A stretch of DNA of 64,000 nt from Sphingobacterium mizutaii (GTDB taxonomy: Bacteria > Bacteroidota > Bacteroidia > Sphingobacteriales > Sphingobacteriaceae): NCBI RefSeq assembly GCF_900187125.1, contig NZ_LT906468.1:2480001-2544000 (forward strand), written 5' to 3'. The translations under genes were made by a program, and so were the position numbers. The notes below the pieces were generated by a model. It searched no databases. It saw only the letters and a program-made list of their open reading frames with translations, and was not told the DNA's origin. Of the stretch, positions 32,235-41,484 are shown piece by piece. Each line of letters opens with the position of its first letter. Position 1 is the stretch's first letter.

Positions 32235-35200
32235 CTAAAATCCTAAATTAAGTCCAAATGTATACTGACGAGCTTGTGGATACACCCCAAAGTCAACACC
32301 CAATGCTGGATAAGCAGATGGAGTCGCTGAAACCTCAGGATCTAAGCCTTCGTATTTGGTAATTGTGAATAAGTTGGTAACACCTAAATATAATCTTAAC
32401 CTATTGAATGTAGTGTTCTCACCAAATAGCTTTTTAGTTGGCAAGTTATATCCAATTTGGAAATTCTTAAGTTTCAAGAAACTTCCATCCTGCACATAAT
32501 AAGAGGATGTTGCATATTCCATCGCACTTGTTTTGTCAGCTGGATTAGGTAGAGATGGGATATTGCTACCTGTGTTTGATTCACTCCATGCATCCAATAC
32601 CCTTACGCTCTTCTGTCCGCGGAATACCCCGAAGTCTGTAAAGTAACGAGTAGCTTCATAAAGGTCATTCCCTTGTGAACCATAGAAGTATAGTAACACA
32701 TCAAAGTTCTTATAAGCTGCGTTAATTTTTAAAGAGTATGTGAAGTCTGGGTGCGGATTACCAATGATCGTTCTGTCTCCTGGATCAATTTCACCGTTAC
32801 CGTTCAAGTCTGCATATTTCAAACCTCCTGGTCTAGCGTCATCGTATGAAGGTGAATTATTCACATCATCAACACTTTGGTAGATACCGGTCACTTGGTA
32901 ACCATAGAATGATCCAAATGGTTGTCCCTTTTGAAGGATAGAAGTTTCCATAGAACGGAAAGCACCATAGTTCACTTGAGATACGGTTGGAGCTAAAGCT
33001 ACGACCTCATTCTTGTAGTTAGAGAAATTAGCTGATAAGTCTAAGGTAAATGGTTTCTCTTGTCTGTGACCATAGTGGTAACCCAAAGAGAACTCAAAAC
33101 CTTTATTGCTCATATCACCGATATTTTGGTATGGAGAAGCAGCTCTACCTGCAGCAGCAGCTGGAAGTGGAACTAAGAACAACATGTCAGTCGTTTTCTT
33201 GTTAAACCAATCGATCGATCCGTCTAAATCACCGTTCAATACAGTGAAGTCTAAACCTACGTTCAATGATTTAACCTGCTCCCATTTAATATCTGGGTTA
33301 GAGTAAGAGTTTTGCCAGATACCATTCACCACGCCATTGTTGATTGGGTATGATGATTCAGTCAAGGAAGCCAAATACCTGTTCAAGTACTGGAATCCCG
33401 GGATACGTTGGTTACCTGTCACCCCGTAACCTGCACGAAGTTTTAAGTCAGTTAACCATTCCGCACTTTTTGCAAACTCCTCTTGAGAAATACGCCATGC
33501 AGCACTAACACCTGGGAAAACCCCGTATAAGTGGTTCTCACCAAAGTTAGATGAACCATCACGACGAGCGATCAAGCTCAATAGATAACGGTCTTTGTAT
33601 GCATAGTCAGCTTTTCCCATTAAAGAGAACATACTTCCTATAGAACCAGAACCATTATTGTTGAAGTTCGAACTACCTGCGTTTAGATACAGATAATCCA
33701 AGCTGTTCATGATGAAGTAACCATTTCTACTGCCATCAATACCACGGTTTCTGTTTTTGATAGCCTCGGTACCAACCATTACGTTTAAGCTATGGTCTTC
33801 ACCAAGATTAGGTTTATAGTTTACTGTATTGGTCCAAGTCCATTCTGTAGTATATCCCTGGTATTCACTCATTCCATTATTGAAACTACCTTCAGAGAAT
33901 TCTGGGTTTGGATAAGTATAGCTTACTCCATTGTAGTTTTCATATCTCAAACCGAAGTTAGAGCGTAATGTCAAACCATCAATGATGTCATACTCTGCAA
34001 ATGCGTTACCGAAGAAGAAATTAGAACGGTTCATATTGTCTTTAGCACGGTAAGCCAAAGCCACTGGGTTTTCACCGTTTCCTAAGTCCTTACCAAATGA
34101 ACCTGCAAAGTTTCCACCTTCATCATAAACTGGGATAATGTTTTGGATACGGTAAGCGAATCCTAATACAGATCCTTCACCTTGGTAACCACCCGCAGTA
34201 TTTGGATTAACTCCCATACCATGACCTTCTGTATAAGCATAAGAAAGGTTTTCACCGAATCTTAATTTCTTATTGAAAGCATTGAATTGGGTATTGGTCC
34301 TCACGTTATAACGACGGAAACCGGTATGGATAATACTACCTCTTTGATCTAGGTAACCCCCAGAGAATGCATATTGAGAAGTTTCATTACCTCCCGTTGC
34401 AGCTAATTGATAGGATTGAATTGGAGCAGTTTGTGATAATTCATCAAACCATTTGGTTCCTGATTTATTCGCTTTGGTGATCTGATAGAATGATGCACGA
34501 TCTTTAGCGAAGTAGTTGTACTTGCTCATATCAGCATCTGCGGCAGTTACATCCCAGTTTGTTTTTGAACCTGCCAATAAATAATCTGGTAACTGTAGGT
34601 TAGTTCCATTGAATTTATTGTCGATATCCAAAATCTGCTGAGGAGTCAGCATTTTTGGGAATGAACCTTTGTTTGGAACTCCCGCACCTGCGTAAGCATC
34701 CAAAGTGATTTTGGTACTTCCTTCTTTTCCGGACTTGGTCGTTACGATCACAACCCCGTTATTCGCACGAGCACCATAGATTGAAGCAGCTGACGCATCT
34801 TTCAACACCTGCATACTTTCAATATCATTTTGGTTCAACCAACTCAACTTGCCTTCATATGGTACACCATCAATAATGTACAAAGGTTCGTTGTTGTTAA
34901 TGGTCGAATAACCACGGATACGAATTTGAGGCGTAGAACCTGGCGCACCGTCGTTGACAATCTGCACCCCTGTAGCACGACCTTGCAAGGCTTCAACTGC
35001 ACTACCAGCTGGCTGGGACTTCAACTCCGATACATTTACTACGGCTACAGAACCCGTTAAGTCTTTCTTCCTTTGCGTTCCATAACCGGTTACAACCACT
35101 TCTTCCAAATTACTGCTATCCTCCGTTAAAGAGATGGTAATCGGTTGAGTTGTGGAGGTCACTGTGTGACGAGTAGAAGAATAGCCTACATAAGAAATAA

Positions 35201-35507
35201 TAAGGACATCGTTTGCTTGCGCATCGATTTCGAAATTTCCTGAAGCATCTGATGAGGTACTCGACGTCTTTCCGACGATTTTAATGGTGGCACCAGCAAT
35301 TGGCTCTTGAGTAGCCTGGTTAATAATCTTACCTTTTACTGGACTTTGCATCGCATATAGCGGATGCATAGCGATTTTATTCCAAATTGAAACTTCTGAT
35401 GCAGAGACACTGCTCATGGCGAGCACGCCCATTGAAATCAGAAGTCCATTTTTTAGCAATTTTTTGGGAATAAAAGAATTGCTATGGAACTTCATTGATC
35501 TTCCCAT
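32235..35507 (-). CDS. SusC/RagA-family TonB-dependent outer-membrane transporter
   Basis: A 1090-residue TonB-dependent outer-membrane channel. After the signal peptide there is a carboxypeptidase D-like domain (about 58-130, GKIINQATQEPIAGATIKIVG), then EEVVVTGYGTQRK leading into the plug domain (DGAPGSTPQIRIRGYSTINN and SIYGARANNGVVIVTTK) and a large beta-barrel ending in a phenylalanine (FGLNLGF). Energy comes from TonB-ExbBD. There is no sigma/anti-sigma pair next to it, so it is not of the FecIR-coupled type. The start is ATG at 35507 or 35495. Confidence 0.95.
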   Translation of the reverse strand: MGRSMKFHSNSFIPKKLLKNGLLISMGVLAMSSVSASEVSIWNKIAMHPLYAMQSPVKGKIINQATQEPIAGATIKIVGKTSSTSSDASGNFEIDAQANDVLIISYVGYSSTRHTVTSTTQPITISLTEDSSNLEEVVVTGYGTQRKKDLTGSVAVVNVSELKSQPAGSAVEALQGRATGVQIVNDGAPGSTPQIRIRGYSTINNNEPLYIIDGVPYEGKLSWLNQNDIESMQVLKDASAASIYGARANNGVVIVTTKSGKEGSTKITLDAYAGAGVPNKGSFPKMLTPQQILDIDNKFNGTNLQLPDYLLAGSKTNWDVTAADADMSKYNYFAKDRASFYQITKANKSGTKWFDELSQTAPIQSYQLAATGGNETSQYAFSGGYLDQRGSIIHTGFRRYNVRTNTQFNAFNKKLRFGENLSYAYTEGHGMGVNPNTAGGYQGEGSVLGFAYRIQNIIPVYDEGGNFAGSFGKDLGNGENPVALAYRAKDNMNRSNFFFGNAFAEYDIIDGLTLRSNFGLRYENYNGVSYTYPNPEFSEGSFNNGMSEYQGYTTEWTWTNTVNYKPNLGEDHSLNVMVGTEAIKNRNRGIDGSRNGYFIMNSLDYLYLNAGSSNFNNNGSGSIGSMFSLMGKADYAYKDRYLLSLIARRDGSSNFGENHLYGVFPGVSAAWRISQEEFAKSAEWLTDLKLRAGYGVTGNQRIPGFQYLNRYLASLTESSYPINNGVVNGIWQNSYSNPDIKWEQVKSLNVGLDFTVLNGDLDGSIDWFNKKTTDMLFLVPLPAAAAGRAASPYQNIGDMSNKGFEFSLGYHYGHRQEKPFTLDLSANFSNYKNEVVALAPTVSQVNYGAFRSMETSILQKGQPFGSFYGYQVTGIYQSVDDVNNSPSYDDARPGGLKYADLNGNGEIDPGDRTIIGNPHPDFTYSLKINAAYKNFDVLLYFYGSQGNDLYEATRYFTDFGVFRGQKSVRVLDAWSESNTGSNIPSLPNPADKTSAMEYATSSYYVQDGSFLKLKNFQIGYNLPTKKLFGENTTFNRLRLYLGVTNLFTITKYEGLDPEVSATPSAYPALGVDFGVYPQARQYTFGLNLGF

Positions 35508-35973
35508 AATAGAATTTGTTAGTTAGTTTGTTAAATTATTAGTTCATTGTTTCAATAAATCTTAACCTCATGGCATAGCAATGCCATGAATTAAATATTT
35601 ATTATTTAATAACCGTAGAAATCCCAAGTATGGGAGATCTATCTTCCTAAAAAGAAATGTATTTCTTTAAGTTATTTTGGTTTACTAATTGGAATTAAGT
35701 ACTTGTTGATCATAAGCTGTTAGTTAAAGTTATATAGTTTATTAGTTATCGGTATTTATGGTACTTTCCCTCACTCTATGTCCCTCTGCTTAATATTAAC
35801 AAAGTGTACATCAAACACTTTCAAAATTTCTGTTGTACTTTTCCTTCACATCAAAAAGGAATAATACAATAATAACAGGAATTGATTTTGTTTAGAATTA
35901 AGTTTACAATTAGAACTAATTTATGAATTATTTTTAAAAAACAAGAGTTTTATGAAACAATTTATTTACAATG
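35508..35973. other. susC upstream region with an 8-bp hairpin
   Basis: About 465 bp of AT-rich sequence. The only clear element is the perfect hairpin CATGGCAT/ATGCCATG (35569-35588, loop AGCA), which lies about 60-80 nt upstream of the susC start codon and would be in its leader. No TAnnTTTG on the minus strand and no open frame was found. Confidence 0.45.
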
Positions 35974-36002
35974 AAAAAAGGAGGTAAAATACCTCCTTTT
36001 TT
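35974..36002 (-). terminator. terminator of the aroB-thuA unit
   Basis: Perfect 12-bp stem AAAAAAGGAGGT/ACCTCCTTTTTT with a 5-nt loop, 21 nt after the thuA stop. Confidence 0.85.
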
Positions 36003-36023
36003 AAATCCTTTATTGAGAATCGA

Positions 36024-36749
36024 TTAATAGCCCAAAACATATTTTAAGCCACCTATAATCTGTTTTTGAAAGTTAGGTTCGTAAAAAGATTCCTTGGTAT
36101 GTCCTAAGCCAGTATAAAAAACTTTAATACCATCGTACTTCTGATACCAAGCAATAGGATGGAAATCACCCATCTTACCATTTTTGTATGACTTCTCATC
36201 CAGGGTCATCAATATTTTCAGGTCCGGTTTAACATTGGAGAAATCATACCATTCATCCTTATGCATCCATACCTTTGGAAGATGCTTTGTAGCTAAATGT
36301 TTTCTATTCTTTACATCGATCTTCGCTTCTTGTACGGCCGGATGGCTAGCAAAATAAGCCCCTACTAAATTATTGTACCATGGCCAGTCATGCTCAGTAT
36401 CAGTAGCAGCATGAATACCCATAAATCCTTTTCCTGATTTCAAGAAATTCTGAAAAGCTACCTTTTGCTCCTCATCAAGTATGGTACCTGTAGTACTGAA
36501 AAACAAAACGGCATCAAAATTCTTTAGTGAATCCGCTAAAAATACATTTGCATCTTCGGTATGAAACATCCCAATATTTTCATCCTTCAACAATTTGGTC
36601 AGGACCTTCACTCCTTCTTCAATATTGTCATGCCTAAAGCCTGCTGTCTTGGTGAAAACTAAAACTTTTTTGGGTTTTTCAATGCCTGTTGCAAAAGCAA
36701 AACAGATACTTAAACAACAGATTAGGGTCAGTATGCAAATTCTTTTCAT
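36024..36749 (-). CDS. secreted ThuA-domain protein
   Basis: A 241-residue protein with a signal peptide (MKRICILTLICCLSICFAFA) and one ThuA domain, a class I glutamine amidotransferase-like fold found in trehalose and other sugar utilisation proteins. Diagnostic stretches are VLVFTKTAGFRHDNIEEGV, FFSTTGTILDEEQ, GIHAATDTEHDWPWY and VFYTGLGHTKESF. Catalysis is unproven in the family. It is 4 nt from the aroB stop, an operon by position, though there is no functional link that I can see. Confidence 0.9.
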   Translation of the reverse strand: MKRICILTLICCLSICFAFATGIEKPKKVLVFTKTAGFRHDNIEEGVKVLTKLLKDENIGMFHTEDANVFLADSLKNFDAVLFFSTTGTILDEEQKVAFQNFLKSGKGFMGIHAATDTEHDWPWYNNLVGAYFASHPAVQEAKIDVKNRKHLATKHLPKVWMHKDEWYDFSNVKPDLKILMTLDEKSYKNGKMGDFHPIAWYQKYDGIKVFYTGLGHTKESFYEPNFQKQIIGGLKYVLGY

Positions 36750-36753
36750 TTGT

Positions 36754-37818
36754 TTATTTGGTTTTTGATTGATAGTAATCTAGACTTTCGATGATGGCAT
36801 CTTCTTCCACGTATTTATTAAAGTCACAATCCCCAATTTTCCTTAACAGCGCAAACCCAAGTTTATTGCCTTCATTCTTCTTATCGTTCTTCATCAATGC
36901 CAGCAACTCTGGGTAAACCGCCGAATTCAAATTGTATTTAGGATAGATTGATAATAGATAATCAACGAGCTCATCCAATTCAGCTATGTCTAAATTGTTA
37001 ATTTTATGGGAAAGATACGCTTCACATATCATTCCAATAGCAATTGCTTCTCCATGTAATAAAGGATTTACATCGGTCACCAAAGAATAACCCTCAATGG
37101 CATGGCCAATAGTATGTCCAAAATTCAAGATCTTTCTCAAGCCTTTTTCTGTAGGATCCTCGAGGACAACTTTGTTTTTGATCAGCACAGAATCATACAC
37201 CATACCTTCAGGTATAACAGGCAGATTCACTGTTTTACAACGGTTAAACAAATCCTTATCTTGAATCAAACCATGTTTTATGACCTCAGCAAATCCTGAT
37301 AGGACCTGACGATCATCTAATGTTTCAAGAAATTTATTGGAAATAAAAACAGCCTTTGGTTGGCTGAATGTACCTATGATATTTTTCACATTATCAAGAT
37401 CGATCCCAGTTTTGCCTCCAACAGAAGCATCAACTTGAGAAAGTAAAGTAGTGGGTACATTTAAAAAATCAATCCCTCTTTTATAGGTAGAGGCAGCAAA
37501 ACCGCCCATGTCAGTCACTACTCCGCCACCTAGATTAAGCATCAAAGCTTTGCGGTCGGCTCCAAAGTCCAACATGGTTTTCCAAACACCTATACAGAAG
37601 TCTATGTTCTTGTTCTCCTCACCTGGATCTACCTCAATGATATCATAATCAACAATATCAGGTATGGCAGCCTGAATTACAGGTAGACAATGATCATTTG
37701 TGTTTCTATCCACAAGAATCAAGAGTTGCGAATAATCATGATCGATGAGAAAGGACTGCAGTTCATCTAACTCATCATCGAATACGACTTCGTATCCCAA
37801 ACTATTAATCTTCTTCAT
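36754..37818 (-). CDS. aroB: 3-dehydroquinate synthase
   Basis: Converts DAHP to 3-dehydroquinate, the second step of the shikimate pathway, using NAD+ and a divalent metal. 354 residues with the NAD-binding LNLGGGVVTDMGGF, the catalytic lysines of STYKRGIDF and VGGKTGIDL, and the metal-ligand histidines in NFGHTIGHAIE and HGEAIAIGM. No other aro gene is in the window. Confidence 0.95.
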   Translation of the reverse strand: MKKINSLGYEVVFDDELDELQSFLIDHDYSQLLILVDRNTNDHCLPVIQAAIPDIVDYDIIEVDPGEENKNIDFCIGVWKTMLDFGADRKALMLNLGGGVVTDMGGFAASTYKRGIDFLNVPTTLLSQVDASVGGKTGIDLDNVKNIIGTFSQPKAVFISNKFLETLDDRQVLSGFAEVIKHGLIQDKDLFNRCKTVNLPVIPEGMVYDSVLIKNKVVLEDPTEKGLRKILNFGHTIGHAIEGYSLVTDVNPLLHGEAIAIGMICEAYLSHKINNLDIAELDELVDYLLSIYPKYNLNSAVYPELLALMKNDKKNEGNKLGFALLRKIGDCDFNKYVEEDAIIESLDYYQSKTK

Positions 37819-37832
37819 ATATATTTTCTACC

Positions 37833-37840
37833 TAAAGATA
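37833..37840 (-). promoter_or_regulatory. -7 element for aroB
   Basis: TATCTTTA on the minus strand, 14 nt upstream of the aroB start codon, matching TAnnTTTG except for the last base. Confidence 0.4.
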
Positions 37841-37905
37841 GATTTTTTTATTGAATGTAATTGGATTTTTAAAACTGTAAACAGATATTTTACAGAGCCT
37901 AAGAA

Positions 37906-38112
37906 TTATTGAACCTTCACTTTATTGCCGTCGAATTCTACGATATCGCCGACCTTAACTTTCAATCTTTTCCTGTAATCTACTTGGCCATTGTACTTTA
38001 CAAGGCCTTCTTCGACCACCCATTGGGCCATGGCACCATGCTCAACCCAGTTCATAACTTTCAATAATTGGATCAATTGGATGTAATCCCCTTCTAGTGT
38101 AAACGTTTGCAT
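37906..38112 (-). CDS. S4-domain RNA-binding protein
   Basis: A 68-residue protein consisting of one S4 domain (YIQLIQLLKVMNWVEHGAMAQWVVEEGLVKYNG, then a basic strand region QVDYRKRLKVKVGD), the size of YbcJ-type proteins that bind structured RNA or stalled ribosomes. The start is ATG at 38112: a -7 element ends three bases before it, so a longer version from the TTG at 38118 is not credible. It is isolated from the neighbouring genes. Confidence 0.85.
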   Translation of the reverse strand: MQTFTLEGDYIQLIQLLKVMNWVEHGAMAQWVVEEGLVKYNGQVDYRKRLKVKVGDIVEFDGNKVKVQ

Positions 38113-38115
38113 GAA

Positions 38116-38123
38116 CAAAAGTA
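38116..38123 (-). promoter_or_regulatory. -7 element abutting the S4-protein start
   Basis: TACTTTTG on the minus strand, three bases from the ATG. I see no -33 element at the usual distance, so support comes from the -7 match and its tight placement only. Confidence 0.35.
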
Positions 38124-38178
38124 ATTCTTATTGATAGTATTTACATTATTACAATGTTTTTAATTCATAAAAAAAGCC

Positions 38179-38186
38179 TAATTTTA
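38179..38186 (+). promoter_or_regulatory. -7 element for the proline dehydrogenase gene
   Basis: TAATTTTA, one base from TAnnTTTG, 21 nt before the ATG at 38208. Confidence 0.35.
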
Positions 38187-38207
38187 CCAACATCAAATTA
38201 AAGTAAT

Positions 38208-39398
38208 ATGGACATAGCTTCACCCTTAAAGCTTGACTTTAACAACACCGAAATTGCCTTTCAAGGCAAAAGCGACAAAGACCTTAACAAAGCGTATTGG
38301 TTATTTAAAATGGTCGCGAGCAATACCCTAATTAAGATAGGGACACCAATTACAAACTTTTCGTTGAATATCGGATTACCGATTCAAGGCATTATCAAAA
38401 ACACCATCTACAAACAGTTCTGTGGAGGAGAAAGTATCCAAGATTGCCAAACTGCAATCCAAGACCTAGGTAAAGGTCATGTGACTACCATCCTTGACTA
38501 CTCTGTGGAAGGCGAAGATTCGGAAGAAAGCTTCGATGCTTGCTGCGCTGAAATCCTTAGGACCGTAGAAGCTGCAAAAGCAAACCCGTTGATCTCCTTC
38601 TGTGTTTTCAAACCTACCGGTTTGGGAAGATTTGACCTTTTGGCCAAAATCGATGCTAAAGAATCTCTTTCCCCTGAAGAACAAGCGGAATACAACCGCA
38701 TGTTGGAGAGATGTGACCGGATCTGCAAAGCTTGTTATGATAATAACATCCGTGTGCTTATCGATGCTGAACACTCCTGGATCCAGGACACTATCGATGA
38801 TATTGCTAGAGAAATGATGGAAAAATACAATTCGGAAAGCCCAATTGTATATAACACCTATCAAATGTACCGTCATGACAAATTAGCTTCCATCAAAGCT
38901 GATTTTGCCTATGCTAAAACTCAAGGTTTCCACCTTGGTGCAAAACTCGTACGTGGTGCATACATGGAAATTGAAAGAGAAAGGGCCAAAGAAAACAATT
39001 ACCCTTCTCCTATTCAGCCAAACAAAAAAGCATCTGATACAGATTACAATGCCGCTGTAGATTTTTGTCTTGACAACATTGATACCGTTGGATTGATGGC
39101 TGGTACCCACAATGAGGAAAGCTGCAGATTGTTGACCAATGAATTGGAAAAAAGAAATATCCCACACAATCTTCCTAATGTGTTCTTTGCACAGCTTCTA
39201 GGGATGTCGGACAACCTTTCTTTCAACTTGGCAGCTGCAGGTTATAATGTGGCTAAGTACATGCCTTACGGACCAGTAAAATCAGTAATGCCTTACTTGT
39301 TCCGCCGTGCTCAAGAAAACACCTCTGTAGGTGGACAGACTGGACGCGAGCTGAGCTTAATCATGAAAGAGCTGAAACGCCGTAAATCTGAAAAATAA
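38208..39398 (+). CDS. proline dehydrogenase
   Basis: A 396-residue FAD-dependent TIM-barrel enzyme that oxidises proline to pyrroline-5-carboxylate. Signatures are KPTGLGRFDLL, DAEHSWIQ, GAKLVRGAYMEIER and the C-terminal LFRRAQEN, whose arginines bind the substrate carboxylate. It is the monofunctional form: the P5C dehydrogenase domain of PutA is absent and no such gene is next to it. A strong terminator follows, overlapping the promoter of the next gene. Confidence 0.93.
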   Translation: MDIASPLKLDFNNTEIAFQGKSDKDLNKAYWLFKMVASNTLIKIGTPITNFSLNIGLPIQGIIKNTIYKQFCGGESIQDCQTAIQDLGKGHVTTILDYSVEGEDSEESFDACCAEILRTVEAAKANPLISFCVFKPTGLGRFDLLAKIDAKESLSPEEQAEYNRMLERCDRICKACYDNNIRVLIDAEHSWIQDTIDDIAREMMEKYNSESPIVYNTYQMYRHDKLASIKADFAYAKTQGFHLGAKLVRGAYMEIERERAKENNYPSPIQPNKKASDTDYNAAVDFCLDNIDTVGLMAGTHNEESCRLLTNELEKRNIPHNLPNVFFAQLLGMSDNLSFNLAAAGYNVAKYMPYGPVKSVMPYLFRRAQENTSVGGQTGRELSLIMKELKRRKSEK

Positions 39399-39445
39399 GA
39401 TTAACAACATACCTAACACTACAGGTATGACCAGAAAATGATCTT

Positions 39446-39481
39446 GAAAGTCTCCAAATCTTGGAGACTTTCTTATTTTTG
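39446..39481 (+). terminator. terminator of the proline dehydrogenase gene overlapping a -7 element
   Basis: A perfect 12-bp stem GAAAGTCTCCAA/TTGGAGACTTTC with loop ATC is followed by TTATTTTTG. The same TATTTTTG (39474-39481) is a TAnnTTTG match ending four bases before the ATG at 39486. One sequence therefore could end the upstream transcript and start the downstream one. Confidence 0.7.
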
Positions 39482-39485
39482 CGAG

Positions 39486-40097
39486 ATGACGGAAGAAAAT
39501 TATCAGAAATACCTTAAACTAAAAGAAATTGCCGCCCCTTTCAAAGCTTTACTTTTTGATGTTGATGGAACTTTAGCAGATAATATGCAAGCCCATAAAG
39601 CAGCGTATGTGGAAACTGCCAAGGAACATGGCATTGTTTTAAATCCAGATTTGATCGATGAAACTGCTGGATGGCCAACAGTGGCTGTGGCAGACGAGAT
39701 TTCTTCCCGTTATCAAGTACCTTTGGACCGATTTGAATTTGCAAAGAGAAAATCCGCAATCTTTATAGAACAGTTCATCCAAAAAACCCAACCCGTAGAT
39801 TTTGTAAGACAGATTTTATATGATTTCGCAGAATCAAGAAAAATTGGGATTGTATCAGGTGGGAGCCGCTCTACCTTAAATATTACACTTGATGTCATTA
39901 AGGTCGTGGGCAAATATGAAACATTGGTCTGTGCAGGTGATACACCTGAAGGAAAACCCTCTCCTCAACCATTTTTATTGGCTGCAGAACACTTAAATGT
40001 CGATCCAATCGACTGCTTGGTATTCGAAGATGGCGACCCTGGAGTTCAAGGAGCAATTTCTGCCGGCATGGCTTGGGTCCGAATAGACCAGATGTAA
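39486..40097 (+). CDS. HAD-superfamily phosphatase, beta-phosphoglucomutase-like
   Basis: A 203-residue HAD enzyme with motif I FDVDGTLADNM, motif II VSGGSRS, motif III lysine in EGKPSPQPFL and motif IV FEDGDPGVQ. It resembles small sugar-phosphate phosphatases. The frame runs upstream to 39438 but that segment is the terminator stem of the preceding gene, so the ATG at 39486 is the start. It is convergent with the anti-sigma/barrel gene, which begins on the other strand one base after its stop. Confidence 0.87.
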   Translation: MTEENYQKYLKLKEIAAPFKALLFDVDGTLADNMQAHKAAYVETAKEHGIVLNPDLIDETAGWPTVAVADEISSRYQVPLDRFEFAKRKSAIFIEQFIQKTQPVDFVRQILYDFAESRKIGIVSGGSRSTLNITLDVIKVVGKYETLVCAGDTPEGKPSPQPFLLAAEHLNVDPIDCLVFEDGDPGVQGAISAGMAWVRIDQM

Positions 40098-40098
40098 A

Positions 40099-41472
40099 TT
40101 AAAAGTTCGTGATGATCCTGATACCACCATTGGTATAGTTCATATCTGCTCTTTTAAAGCTACCAACTGGCATTTTGAAATAAGGCTCAACCGATAGATT
40201 GATGTTTTTGTTCATCTTCATTTCTTTTCCAATGGAGAAGTTCACAAAACCGCCAAAACCATTGCTACTCACGTTTTCATCCTCAGTCTTGATGGCTCTG
40301 GAAACCTGCTTCACGGCAGTCTTCACTTCCGCCTCACTTTCTGGGAGTCCATTACCAAACAATTCAGTATTGGCATTCTCCACATAATGCGCATACCTAT
40401 TTTGGTTGAATACAGCAGCATAGGTTATACCTGTGGAGGCGTAATAACCTGATTTAGACTTCACACGTACATCCAATGGAACTTCCAAGGCCTGCACATT
40501 TCCAGAAATCGCATTTACGTTCGGCAGAATAATCGCATTGCTGCTCGCAAAATTCTGGGTAAGTCCATTTGCTGTAATTTTCTGCAAGGCTTCTTTACTC
40601 GCTACAACAGGAGTCTCTGAATTCGCTACAGGGTCTTTCATTTGGGATGCATCGTACCGGTTGTAAGCCAATCCAGTCCTTACGCTCACATTCTTATTGA
40701 TGTTATAAGCTAATAAGACTCCACCTCCAAAGTTGAACCGCTCATTGGTTGAATTTGGAGAAACGAAAAGCCCTAGATCAAATCGCTCCCTAAAATTAAA
40801 ATTCCTGTTTTTTATGGTTGGCTCAGCACCTTTCTTCGCTTCTTGAGCCTGGTATGCCAATTCGGTATTGATGTTATTTTCCCTAAAACCTAGTTTATCG
40901 TCCTCAAGATCAATCTTTGCTCTCTTATCTGATAAGTTATAGGCATGCAATGAATTAGGAATCTGTACGGTCGATGGGTAAACTCCTTGATTAGCATAAT
41001 TAGAAACCAACCCCAAATCTTGATAGCCCCTCACTTCATCATGGGCATCCTGAACTTGCGCCTGGGCGATAAGATTAGTTCCATTTGCAGAGGCATTCCA
41101 TCCATCAGTACCAGCAATTTCACTGCCTTGCAATGGATTCACTCCAACATCTTGACTGCTCAAACCTTCTTGTAGCCCATTATTATCCTGCGGGGTCGAT
41201 CTATTATCCATAGTTGCTTCTTGACTTGAAGCCATTTGGTTATTGAGATCAGCAGGATTATTATCCGGCCAGTACTTAACCGTTGCAACTCCTAACAATA
41301 AAATTGCCGCAGCGCTAGCAGCCCAATAATAAGGTTTGTTCCTTTTTATCGGGGCCCCGCCGTATCGACTCTGAAAATTCTCCCATGCGCCTTCCTTATA
41401 CGGAAGTTCCTCCATGGATTTCATCTTTTCGACGATCTGTTCGACAATATCTTTTTTATTCTTCTCTTCCAT
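40099..41472 (-). CDS. membrane-anchored anti-sigma-like protein fused to an outer-membrane beta-barrel
   Basis: A 457-residue protein with three parts. Residues 1-45 are cytoplasmic and basic/acidic (MEEKNKKDIVEQIVEKM, ENFQSRY), typical of short anti-sigma domains. One membrane helix follows (about 49-68, YYWAASAAAILLLGVATVKYW). Residues 70-225 are an N/Q/S-rich linker. From about 225 to the end, alternating hydrophobic strands (FNFGGGVLLAYNI, VSVRTGLAYNRYDAS, GGFVNFSIGKEM, GGIRIITNF) look like an eight-strand barrel with a terminal phenylalanine, as in outer-membrane proteins. The ECF sigma gene lies 12 nt upstream. I infer it regulates that sigma; whether it spans both membranes is unknown. 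Similar architecture is annotated in this phylum as outer-membrane beta-barrel protein. Confidence 0.75.
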   Translation of the reverse strand: MEEKNKKDIVEQIVEKMKSMEELPYKEGAWENFQSRYGGAPIKRNKPYYWAASAAAILLLGVATVKYWPDNNPADLNNQMASSQEATMDNRSTPQDNNGLQEGLSSQDVGVNPLQGSEIAGTDGWNASANGTNLIAQAQVQDAHDEVRGYQDLGLVSNYANQGVYPSTVQIPNSLHAYNLSDKRAKIDLEDDKLGFRENNINTELAYQAQEAKKGAEPTIKNRNFNFRERFDLGLFVSPNSTNERFNFGGGVLLAYNINKNVSVRTGLAYNRYDASQMKDPVANSETPVVASKEALQKITANGLTQNFASSNAIILPNVNAISGNVQALEVPLDVRVKSKSGYYASTGITYAAVFNQNRYAHYVENANTELFGNGLPESEAEVKTAVKQVSRAIKTEDENVSSNGFGGFVNFSIGKEMKMNKNINLSVEPYFKMPVGSFKRADMNYTNGGIRIITNF

Positions 41473-41484
41473 TATCTAAACGAA

